Of a stretch of 5,477 bases of DNA, positions 1-5,426 are shown one piece after another (positions within the stretch are counted from its first letter, which is position 1; the number at the start of each line of letters is the position of its first letter). The position numbers and the translations under genes are program-made. Origin of the DNA: 2-01-FULL-49-17 sp035549275 (GTDB lineage: Bacteria; Patescibacteriota; Minisyncoccia; 2-02-FULL-40-12; GWA2-44-9); assembly GCA_035549275.1 (NCBI GenBank), contig DASZRH010000028.1, forward strand, positions 1 through 5,477, given 5' to 3'. The notes beneath the pieces were generated by a model that was given only the letters and a program-made list of their open reading frames with translations, did no database searches and was not told the DNA's origin.

Positions 1-156
1 AAGACCAACACGGGTTCCTGGACCAAGATTCTCACGGCCACCGATCGCGCGGGCGCGTATGGCGGGACGGCGGTTATCAAGGGACCGGGTTCGGTCGGCA
101 TCCGCACCGATTACATGGATGTCTGGTTCGATGATTTCAAAGTGACGGCCCTCTAA
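1..156 (+). CDS. C-terminal end of a jelly-roll (LamG/concanavalin-like) protein, 5' partial
   Basis: Only the last 51 codons and a TAA stop (154-156) are in the window, read in frame 1 from the first base. The visible tail reads through a Trp-containing beta strand (TGSWTKILTATD) and ends with GIRTDYMDVWFDDFKVTAL. That ending closely matches the end of the secreted protein at 4513-5364 (GIRTDFMDVSFDDYEMQEL), so the two genes are paralogous at least in this module. The last strands of LamG/family-16-like beta-sandwich domains often look like this, with a final D-D-F/Y before a short exit strand. By analogy it is probably an exported or anchored carbohydrate-binding protein, but its N-terminus, size and any catalytic domain are unseen. 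A strong terminator follows 14 bases after the stop, so this gene ends its own transcription unit. Confidence 0.8.
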   Translation, partial: KTNTGSWTKILTATDRAGAYGGTAVIKGPGSVGIRTDYMDVWFDDFKVTAL

Positions 157-170
157 AAAATGTAACATTC

Positions 171-204
171 AGCCCGCCGCGGCGTCCGCCGCGGCGGGCT
201 TTTT
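171..204 (+). terminator. Rho-independent terminator
   Basis: A perfect 13-bp GC-rich stem (171-183 paired with 188-200) closes a 4-nt loop GTCC (184-187). Five T residues run from 200 to 204, the first being the last base of the stem. It lies 14 bases after the TAA of the upstream jelly-roll gene and about 70 bases before the dehydrogenase start. This is a textbook intrinsic terminator for the upstream gene, and it separates that gene from the four-gene operon. On the opposite strand the T-run comes only after a spacer of about 10 bases, so bidirectional function is less likely. Confidence 0.92.
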
Positions 205-276
205 GGTTGGTAAGAATGAAAACGTTCGTTCGTTTAGGATCGTGCGCGCAACGCATAAAACTTTGAAACACCCCTT
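205..276 (+). promoter_or_regulatory. Probable promoter/leader region of the polysaccharide operon
   Basis: The 72 bases between the terminator and the dehydrogenase ATG must hold the operon promoter if the terminator is efficient. A possible -10 is CATAAA (254-259, 4 of 6 matches to TATAAT). No good -35 sits at normal distance: TTTAGG at 233-238 gives a 15-base spacer and is weak. Three tandem CGTT units lie at 223-234. No Shine-Dalgarno sequence precedes the ATG; the bases just before it are ACACCCCTT. The region is assigned by position; the exact boxes are uncertain. Confidence 0.35.
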
Positions 277-1563
277 ATGGAACAATTATCAGAAAAAACC
301 ATTGCCGTCGTCGGCCTCGGCTATGTCGGCCTGCCCCTGGCGGTCTTGGCCGATCAGAAAAAATATTCGGTAATCGGCATTGACAAGAATCTGGCCAAGA
401 TCGAATCGCTCCGGCAAGGTGTTATGCCCTTTGAGGACAAGCGCCTTGAAAAGCAGTTCAAGAAAACCAGTATTGCATTCACCGATCAGTTTGAGGAAAT
501 CAAACGCACGTCGATTGTCGTTATCTGCGTACCGACGCCAGTGCGCAATGATCATGTGCCGGACCTTGAACCCGTTAAAAGCGCCGCGCGCGGCATTGGG
601 GCTCATCTCCAAAAAGGCCAGCTGGTCATTCTTGAATCCACTGTTAATCCGGGCGTCTGCGAAGAAATTCTGATTCCATTGCTGGAAGAAACTTCAGGTC
701 TTGTTGCTGGCGCCGATTTTCAGGTGGCGCATTGCCCCGAGCGCGTCAACCCCGGCGATCCGAATTGGCATGTCGGTAATATTCCGCGCGTCGTCGGAAG
801 CTACGATGACGGGGGACTGGATCGCGCTTTGCAGTTCTATCGTTCATTGGTGAAAGCCGAAATTTTCCCGATGCATTCCCTGAAGGAAGCCGAAGCCGTC
901 AAGATAGTCGAGAATTCTTTCCGCGATATCAATATCGCGTTCGTGAACGAGCTGGCCATGTCGTTCTCCAAGCTAGGCATTGATGTCGTGAATGTGATTC
1001 AGGGAGCTTCGACCAAACCGTTCGCCTTCATGCCGCACTTTCCTTCCTGCGGCGTCGGCGGCCACTGCATTCCCGTCGATCCGTATTATCTGATCGCCTA
1101 CGCCAAAAAGAACGGCTTCTACCACGATTTCTTGTCGCTGGCGCGGAAGATCAACAACCACATGCCGGAATTTACCGTCGAGCGGTTGGTGTACGGCCTC
1201 AATGAAAAGCGGATCGGCATCAAAGGCGCGACGGTCGCAGTGCTCGGCCTGGCCTACAAGCCTAACGTTGACGACTGCCGCGAAAGCCCGTCATTCACGA
1301 TTATCAAGCATCTGGAATATCATGGCGCGAGCATCCGCACCTTTGATCCCTACGTTCCGAATCTCTCGACCGAACAAACCCTAGAACAGGCGCTGGATGG
1401 CGCGGACGCGGCGCTCATTGCCACTGCCCATGATCAGTTCAAAACGCTTCGCCCGGCCGATCTGAACGCGTGCGGCGTCGCGGTCGTCGTGGACGGCTGC
1501 AATTGTCTGCCCAAAGACGAATTCCTCAAAGCCAATTTCGTCTATAAGGGTATCGGCCGCTAA
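277..1563 (+). CDS. Nucleotide-sugar 6-dehydrogenase (UDP-N-acetylhexosamine dehydrogenase type)
   Basis: This 428-residue cytoplasmic enzyme belongs to the UDP-glucose/GDP-mannose dehydrogenase family, which uses two NAD+ to oxidise C6 of a UDP-sugar to a uronic acid. The N-terminal Rossmann fold carries VVGLGYVGLP (11-20), with the GxGxxG at 13-18. ESTVNPG (120-126) and CPERVNPGD (153-161) are family motifs. K209 and N213 in AEAVKIVEN match the invariant Lys/Asn region. Cys264 in GVGGHCIPVDPYYL is the catalytic thiol. The C-terminal domain has LGLAYKPNVDDCRESPS (323-339). Length is normal and no key residue is missing. The GHCIPVDPYYL context and following LARKINNHMPE resemble WbpA/WecC/TviB-type enzymes acting on UDP-GlcNAc, UDP-ManNAc or UDP-GalNAc more than UDP-glucose enzymes, but the exact substrate cannot be fixed. 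It is first in the operon and probably supplies uronic-acid precursor to the synthase encoded 12 bases downstream. Confidence 0.93.
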   Translation: MEQLSEKTIAVVGLGYVGLPLAVLADQKKYSVIGIDKNLAKIESLRQGVMPFEDKRLEKQFKKTSIAFTDQFEEIKRTSIVVICVPTPVRNDHVPDLEPVKSAARGIGAHLQKGQLVILESTVNPGVCEEILIPLLEETSGLVAGADFQVAHCPERVNPGDPNWHVGNIPRVVGSYDDGGLDRALQFYRSLVKAEIFPMHSLKEAEAVKIVENSFRDINIAFVNELAMSFSKLGIDVVNVIQGASTKPFAFMPHFPSCGVGGHCIPVDPYYLIAYAKKNGFYHDFLSLARKINNHMPEFTVERLVYGLNEKRIGIKGATVAVLGLAYKPNVDDCRESPSFTIIKHLEYHGASIRTFDPYVPNLSTEQTLEQALDGADAALIATAHDQFKTLRPADLNACGVAVVVDGCNCLPKDEFLKANFVYKGIGR

Positions 1564-1575
1564 CTTTATGCATCT

Positions 1576-2865
1576 ATGGTTATCAAACAAACGAAGCAGA
1601 AGTTTCTGCGGATCAAAGACGACGTCGGAGGATTCTTTCTCTTCTTCGTCTTGCTCTATCTCATCTCGGTCGTCAAATTAAGTTCGAGCTATGAGGTCAG
1701 CCACAGCGTGTTTTTCACGCTCTACAGCGTGCTGATCGGCATGTATATCTTGTCGCGGTTTATCTTCGCGTACTTCCATAAATCCATTCCGTACGACGAC
1801 AGTTATGAGCCGACAGTCACGTTCGTCGTGCCGGCCAAGAACGAAGAGGATAATATCGCCGAAACGATCCGCCGCTTTAGCCAGGCCAGTTATCCGAAAG
1901 AAAAAATGGAAGTCATCGCCATCAACGACGGCTCAACCGATAACACGCTCGGCGAAATGCTGAAGGTCCAGAAAGAAACCGAAGCTCTCGGGATGCGCGT
2001 CCAGGTCATTGATTGGAAGGTGAATCGGGGCAAGCGCGACGGTATGGCCGAAGGGGTCAAGCGCGCCCGTCATGAAATTATCATCTTCATTGATTCGGAC
2101 AGCTTTATTCATTCCGATTGCGTTCGGCATTTGGTTAAATATTTCGCGTATCCCAAAGTCGGCGCCGTATCCGGCCACACCGACGTCCATAATCGCGATA
2201 CTAATATGCTCACGCGCATGCAGTCTCTCCGCTACTATGTCGCATTCCGGGTCTACAAGTCCGCTGAATCTATTTTTGGCAATGTGACCTGCTGCCCCGG
2301 CTGCTGTTCGGCCTACCGCAAGGCGTATCTGGATCCGATCATTGACCAGTGGCTCAATCAGAAATTCATGGGTGTGAAGTGCACCTTCGGCGACGACCGT
2401 AGTTTGACGAATTTCATCATTCGCCAGTATGACGCCGTCTATTCGCCTGAAGCGATGGCTTACACGGTCGTGCCCGATACATTTCGGAAATACGTGCGGC
2501 AGCAGCAGCGCTGGAAGAAATCGTGGATTCGGGAAACGTTCATTGCCTGTTCGTTTATGTGGCGCCGCAACACGCTCGCCGCAATCTCATTCTACGCGTA
2601 TATGTTTCTGGCCGTGGCTGCGCCGGTTGTGTTTATCCGCGCGTCCATCTATCATCCGTTCTTTGTGACGCACCGCTGGCCGATCGCATATTTCTCGGGT
2701 CTTGGATTAATGCTGTTGTTGCACGGCGTCTACTATCGCAATCAGGTCAAAAAAACCGCTTGGTTCCTGCCGGTTATCACGTTCTGGTTCTATACGATTA
2801 TGCTCATGTGGCAGCTGCCGTGGGCGTTCGTAACCATGCGCGACACCCGCTGGGGCACTCGCTGA
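1576..2865 (+). CDS. Processive family 2 glycosyltransferase, hyaluronan/chitin synthase-like
   Basis: This 429-residue inner-membrane synthase has two N-terminal membrane segments (about 19-35 and 45-67), a cytoplasmic GT-A domain (about 78-320) and about three C-terminal segments (about 334-355, 368-386, 396-418). The processive GT2 signature is complete: NDGSTD (117-122) for UDP binding, D173-S-D175 as the metal-binding DxD, GDDR (272-275) with D274 as probable catalytic base, and Q309-Q-Q-R312-W313 as the QxxRW motif. GNVTCCPGCCSAYR (235-248) occupies the place of the acceptor-site segment of hyaluronan synthases, chitin synthases and NodC, usually C-S-G-P/C, and is unusually Cys-rich. 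Such enzymes polymerise UDP-sugars and extrude the chain themselves. Placement after a UDP-sugar dehydrogenase supports a uronic-acid-containing polymer. The ATG at 1576 is the first in frame after the preceding stop at 1561; no Shine-Dalgarno is visible. The polymer made is inferred, not shown. Confidence 0.92.
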   Translation: MVIKQTKQKFLRIKDDVGGFFLFFVLLYLISVVKLSSSYEVSHSVFFTLYSVLIGMYILSRFIFAYFHKSIPYDDSYEPTVTFVVPAKNEEDNIAETIRRFSQASYPKEKMEVIAINDGSTDNTLGEMLKVQKETEALGMRVQVIDWKVNRGKRDGMAEGVKRARHEIIIFIDSDSFIHSDCVRHLVKYFAYPKVGAVSGHTDVHNRDTNMLTRMQSLRYYVAFRVYKSAESIFGNVTCCPGCCSAYRKAYLDPIIDQWLNQKFMGVKCTFGDDRSLTNFIIRQYDAVYSPEAMAYTVVPDTFRKYVRQQQRWKKSWIRETFIACSFMWRRNTLAAISFYAYMFLAVAAPVVFIRASIYHPFFVTHRWPIAYFSGLGLMLLLHGVYYRNQVKKTAWFLPVITFWFYTIMLMWQLPWAFVTMRDTRWGTR

Positions 2866-2866
2866 T

Positions 2867-4513
2867 ATGTATTACACCAATTTTTCACGCCGCAAGGTAT
2901 TTCTGTTTTCATCGCTGATCACCGTGTTGTTCGGCGCACTTGCTGTAACCACGTTTTCCTTGGCTGTTCTGCCACAAAAATATGTCTCGACGCAGTGGCT
3001 AAAGCACCAGCTGGCGATGGCGACCGACGCTTTTGAGTACCGCCTCAAGTCGCCGGATCAGGGCGGGGTAGTGCTCGCCGCCGCGTCCCTCTTGGGTCTG
3101 AACGGCTCGGTGTCGGTTGCCTCGGATTCGTCTCCGGCCCAGGATATTCCAGTTCTTTTGTATCACGGCATCGTGGATAACCCGGATCGGTTCAGTCTGG
3201 CGCCCGAAGAATTCTGGGATCAGATGTCCGCGCTCAAGAAAGCCGGCTACCGCACGATTACTCTGCAGGAGTTTGAGGATTTTGTTTCCGGAAAATCCGC
3301 GCCCAAGGGCAAAGTATTTCTCCTGACATTTGATGACGGCCGGACGGACAGCTATTATCAGGCTGATCCGGTGCTGCAAGCGCTTGGCTTTCACGCCGTG
3401 ATGTTTATCGCTACTCAAAGCTCGTTTGTCCGGCCAAATGATTTTGATAGCTATTATCTAAACCAGGAGTCCATTCAGGCGATGGTTGATTCAGGCCGCT
3501 GGGATATCGGTTCGCACACGGTGCAGGAAACGGGCGGCTATGTCCCGATCGACGCGGCTGGGACGCAGGGGAATTTCTTGAGCAACAAAAAATGGCTGAC
3601 TGACGCCGGCCGGCTGGAAACGGACGCAGAATATGCGGCGCGCGTCCAATACGAACTCACGTATTCGAAATCGGAACTCGAACGGCGCCTCGGCATCACT
3701 ATTACGGCCATGTCGTACCCGTTCAGTGATTTCGGTAATCAATCCATCAACAACCAAGCGTCCGCCGAGGCGGTGATCCGTGCTGCTGTCAAAGACACGT
3801 ATGACTATGCATTCCGGCAAACGACCGAAAAAACGCCTGATTTCATTTCCAACTATCCTGCCGGCGATCCGCTGCAATTGCGGCGCATTGAGGTGGACAC
3901 CAGTTGGTCGGGCGATCAGCTGGTGAGCTATCTTCAAACTGTCCGGAGCAAATCCTTGCCGTATGCCGATTCATTTTCGGAAGATACTGGCTGGCTGGAT
4001 AACTGGGGCGAGGTGGTATTCCAGCCCGGTAGTATCCGGCTGGAGGCCCAGCCGGATACTACCGGCGCCTTCACCTTCCTGGACGGCTCCCAGCCCTGGC
4101 AGAATTATTTCTACTCGACGACCGTTGATTGGGACGAAGGCGGCTACGTTTCACTGATCGCTCGCTATCAAAACAGCGGTAACTACATCTCCTGCACGTT
4201 CGGCGCCGGCCGCGTCCATATCGACCAAAACATCAACGGCGCGGTGGCCGTTCTGACTGACCAGTATAATTCGATCGATCTGCCGCGAAAAGGCGTACGG
4301 CTCTCCATGTACGTGGATGATAACCTGGTGAAATGCTACGAGGGTTCGACGGCCGTGGCTACGGGCTACACGATTTCAACGCTGGATCACGGCGGCGTCG
4401 GCGTTCGCGTGTGGGATCCGGACCAGCATGCCGCCGCCGGCTCAATTACGTCAGTTACCGTTATTCCTGCTGAACAGGCGACTGATTTTAAGAACTCCTT
4501 GCCGAATTATTGA
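2867..4513 (+). CDS. Membrane-anchored polysaccharide deacetylase (CE4/NodB) with C-terminal jelly-roll domain
   Basis: This 548-residue protein starts one base after the synthase stop. It has a basic N-terminus (SRRK, 7-10) and a membrane segment or uncleaved signal at about 11-33. A linker runs to about 90 and a polysaccharide deacetylase domain spans about 93-360. IPVLLYHG (94-101) and TFDDG (154-158) are typical of PgaB/IcaB-type, circularly permuted CE4 enzymes: D156 is the probable base, D157 a metal ligand and H99 a candidate acid. GSHTVQE (215-221) supplies H217, but the expected second His four residues later is E221. SYPFSDFG (283-290) matches the YP(F/Y)G motif. Residues about 366-535 form a second, beta-rich LamG-like domain containing ARYQNSGN (432-439), shared with the next gene. 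The likely role is N-deacetylation of the polymer outside the membrane, with the jelly-roll binding glycan. The His-to-Glu change makes activity uncertain. A long inverted repeat lies at 4026-4065 within the gene. Confidence 0.88.
   Translation: MYYTNFSRRKVFLFSSLITVLFGALAVTTFSLAVLPQKYVSTQWLKHQLAMATDAFEYRLKSPDQGGVVLAAASLLGLNGSVSVASDSSPAQDIPVLLYHGIVDNPDRFSLAPEEFWDQMSALKKAGYRTITLQEFEDFVSGKSAPKGKVFLLTFDDGRTDSYYQADPVLQALGFHAVMFIATQSSFVRPNDFDSYYLNQESIQAMVDSGRWDIGSHTVQETGGYVPIDAAGTQGNFLSNKKWLTDAGRLETDAEYAARVQYELTYSKSELERRLGITITAMSYPFSDFGNQSINNQASAEAVIRAAVKDTYDYAFRQTTEKTPDFISNYPAGDPLQLRRIEVDTSWSGDQLVSYLQTVRSKSLPYADSFSEDTGWLDNWGEVVFQPGSIRLEAQPDTTGAFTFLDGSQPWQNYFYSTTVDWDEGGYVSLIARYQNSGNYISCTFGAGRVHIDQNINGAVAVLTDQYNSIDLPRKGVRLSMYVDDNLVKCYEGSTAVATGYTISTLDHGGVGVRVWDPDQHAAAGSITSVTVIPAEQATDFKNSLPNY
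4026..4065. repeat. Perfect 18-bp inverted repeat inside the deacetylase gene
   Basis: Bases 4026-4043 are the exact reverse complement of 4048-4065, with a 4-nt loop AGGC (4044-4047). Pairing stops at 4025/4066. The arm is CCGGTAGTATCCGGCTGG. It encodes residues 387-400 (PGSIRLEAQPDTTG) in the first strands of the jelly-roll domain, about 20 residues after the deacetylase-jelly-roll junction. No T-run follows, so it is not an ordinary intrinsic terminator. An RNA copy would fold into a very stable hairpin. The reading frame stays open, and the related protein at 4513-5364 seems to have a comparable segment here, so it does not look like a simple insertion. Confidence 0.93.
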
Positions 4514-4515
4514 TG
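4511..4515 (+). promoter_or_regulatory. TGATG stop/start overlap (translational coupling)
   Basis: The TGA of the deacetylase gene (4511-4513) shares its last A with the ATG (4513-4515) of the next gene. No Shine-Dalgarno lies upstream (the sequence is CTTGCCGAATTAT), so the downstream gene is probably translated by ribosomes that stop and restart here. This overlap is the reason for choosing ATG 4513 rather than the in-frame TTG at 4510, which would add one residue. Confidence 0.8.
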
Positions 4516-5364
4516 AATTCCATTCCACCTATTCCATGGCGCTACGTGGTGCCGATCCTGATCGGCGGGGGATTGTTCATCTATTTCAGCGGGCGCGCGC
4601 CGGACGGCGTCGCGCCCGCTGAAATTTCTTCCGCTCTCATCTATACTTTCAACGACGACGGCGTTTTGAATGAAGCCGGCTCCATGAACGCCAGTTCCAG
4701 CGCGTATTGGTGGCTGAACTCCGGCGGCTTGCTGACGATCCAGAACGGCGTGGGCCGAACCGTCCACGGCGCGCTGCCCGCCGATGACCGATGGCGCAAA
4801 GCATATGCCAAATCCAATCCGACCGACACGGATGACGGCATCCATCCCCAAAATATCTTTCGCCTGGTGACCCGCAGCAAATGGAATAATTTTTCCGCTC
4901 ACGCTTACTTCATGATCGATGCCTATCAAAACAGCGACAGCCCCCATCGCAATGAATCCAACGGCATTCTCCTCATGAGCCGCTATCAGGACGGCGACAA
5001 TTTGTATTACGCAGGCATTCGCGTAGATGGCATGGCCGTCATCAAAAAGAAGGTAAGCGGCGTGTATTACACCTTGGCTGAAAAGCCGGTTTTTCCAGGG
5101 ATATATAATCATGATACGGGTACCAACCTTATTCCCGATCATCGCTGGATCGGCTTGAAATGCGACATCGTGACTATGGATAACGGAAGTGTTAAAATTA
5201 ATCTTTCTTTGGATGATGGATGGACGGGGACCTGGACGCTGATTCTGGAGGCCTCCGATTCTGGGAGCCTTGGTCCTGCCATCACCGGCAAGGCCTATGC
5301 CGGCATCCGTACCGATTTTATGGACGTTTCGTTCGATGATTATGAAATGCAGGAGTTGCAGTGA
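4513..5364 (+). CDS. Membrane-anchored LamG/concanavalin-like jelly-roll protein of the polysaccharide operon
   Basis: This 283-residue protein has a short N-terminus, one hydrophobic segment at about 11-25 (YVVPILIGGGLFIYF) acting as signal anchor, a Gly/Pro/Ala-rich linker (27-38), then one beta-rich domain to the C-terminus. The domain contains ALIYTFNDDG (41-50), many aromatic residues and MSRYQDGDNLYYAGIR (155-170). It ends with GIRTDFMDVSFDDY (264-277). The RYQ segment matches ARYQNSGN in the deacetylase C-terminal domain, and the end matches the truncated gene at 1-156. The fold is inferred as a LamG/concanavalin or DUF1080-like beta sandwich, common in glycan-binding proteins and some glycan hydrolases or lyases. 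No catalytic motif is recognised. Export to the cell surface and contact with the operon's polymer are inferred from the anchor and from its coupled position after the deacetylase. A long inverted repeat lies in its 5' end. Confidence 0.8.
   Translation: MNSIPPIPWRYVVPILIGGGLFIYFSGRAPDGVAPAEISSALIYTFNDDGVLNEAGSMNASSSAYWWLNSGGLLTIQNGVGRTVHGALPADDRWRKAYAKSNPTDTDDGIHPQNIFRLVTRSKWNNFSAHAYFMIDAYQNSDSPHRNESNGILLMSRYQDGDNLYYAGIRVDGMAVIKKKVSGVYYTLAEKPVFPGIYNHDTGTNLIPDHRWIGLKCDIVTMDNGSVKINLSLDDGWTGTWTLILEASDSGSLGPAITGKAYAGIRTDFMDVSFDDYEMQELQ
4583..4625. repeat. 15-bp perfect inverted repeat (19 bp with one bulge) in the 5' end of the jelly-roll gene
   Basis: Bases 4583-4597 (ATTTCAGCGGGCGCG) are the exact reverse complement of 4611-4625. 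Inside, 4598-4601 (CGCC) pairs with 4606-4609 (GGCG) around a GGAC loop, leaving T4610 bulged. The hairpin encodes residues 24-38, the end of the membrane segment and the linker. A smaller hairpin, GCCGAT-CCTG-ATCGGC, lies just upstream at 4551-4566. The bases after the GC-rich stem core are AAATTTCTT, only loosely like a terminator tail. It may act as an intra-operon attenuator or an mRNA-stability element; the sequence alone does not decide. Confidence 0.88.
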
Positions 5365-5426
5365 AATATACGAGAAGCGGGGACGTAAGATATATTAGAG
5401 CCCCTCGTCGTTACATAATTATAGCT
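5365..5426 (+). promoter_or_regulatory. AT-rich intergenic gap with a candidate promoter for the downstream gene
   Basis: The 62 bases between the jelly-roll gene stop and the next ATG are richer in A and T than the surrounding genes. CATAAT (5414-5419, 5 of 6 matches to TATAAT) ends seven bases before the ATG at 5427, a spacing that would give a leaderless or nearly leaderless transcript. A second -10-like TATATT lies at 5391-5396. No good -35 is present at 16-18 bases from either, and no Shine-Dalgarno precedes the ATG. No convincing terminator for the operon is visible here. Confidence 0.35.

Noticed and set aside
583..594. 12-bp palindrome GCCGCGCGCGGC in the dehydrogenase gene
   Set aside because: It is short, loop-less and made of simple GC alternation, so it can arise from codon use.
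1568..1570. ATG eight bases before the chosen synthase start
   Set aside because: It is in a different frame and leads to a short frame without the synthase sequence.
2523..2918. 131-codon plus-strand frame bridging the synthase and deacetylase genes
   Set aside because: It overlaps the QxxRW and membrane segments of the synthase in another frame and has no domain of its own.
3277..3298. 7-bp inverted repeat GGATTTT/AAAATCC in the deacetylase gene
   Set aside because: A short stem with an 8-nt loop is expected by chance in a window of this size.
2999..3937. Minus-strand open frames (2999-3418 and 3491-3937) opposite the deacetylase gene
   Set aside because: They lie wholly inside a gene with clear CE4 motifs, and their products show no recognisable domain or transmembrane pattern.
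5104..5109. Perfect TATAAT inside the jelly-roll gene
   Set aside because: No -35-like hexamer lies at 16-18 bases upstream and no gene start follows in a useful place; probably chance in a locally AT-rich stretch.
4507..5142. 211-codon open frame on the minus strand opposite the jelly-roll gene
   Set aside because: The plus-strand gene has a coupled start, a signal anchor and related modules in two neighbours. The antisense frame shows no recognisable domain and is explained by codon bias of the sense gene.
5370..5408. Possible operon terminator hairpin (ACGA+GGGG pairing with CCCC+TCGT)
   Set aside because: The stem is broken by a 5-nt bulge, the loop is 18 nt and no T-run follows, so it is too weak to call.
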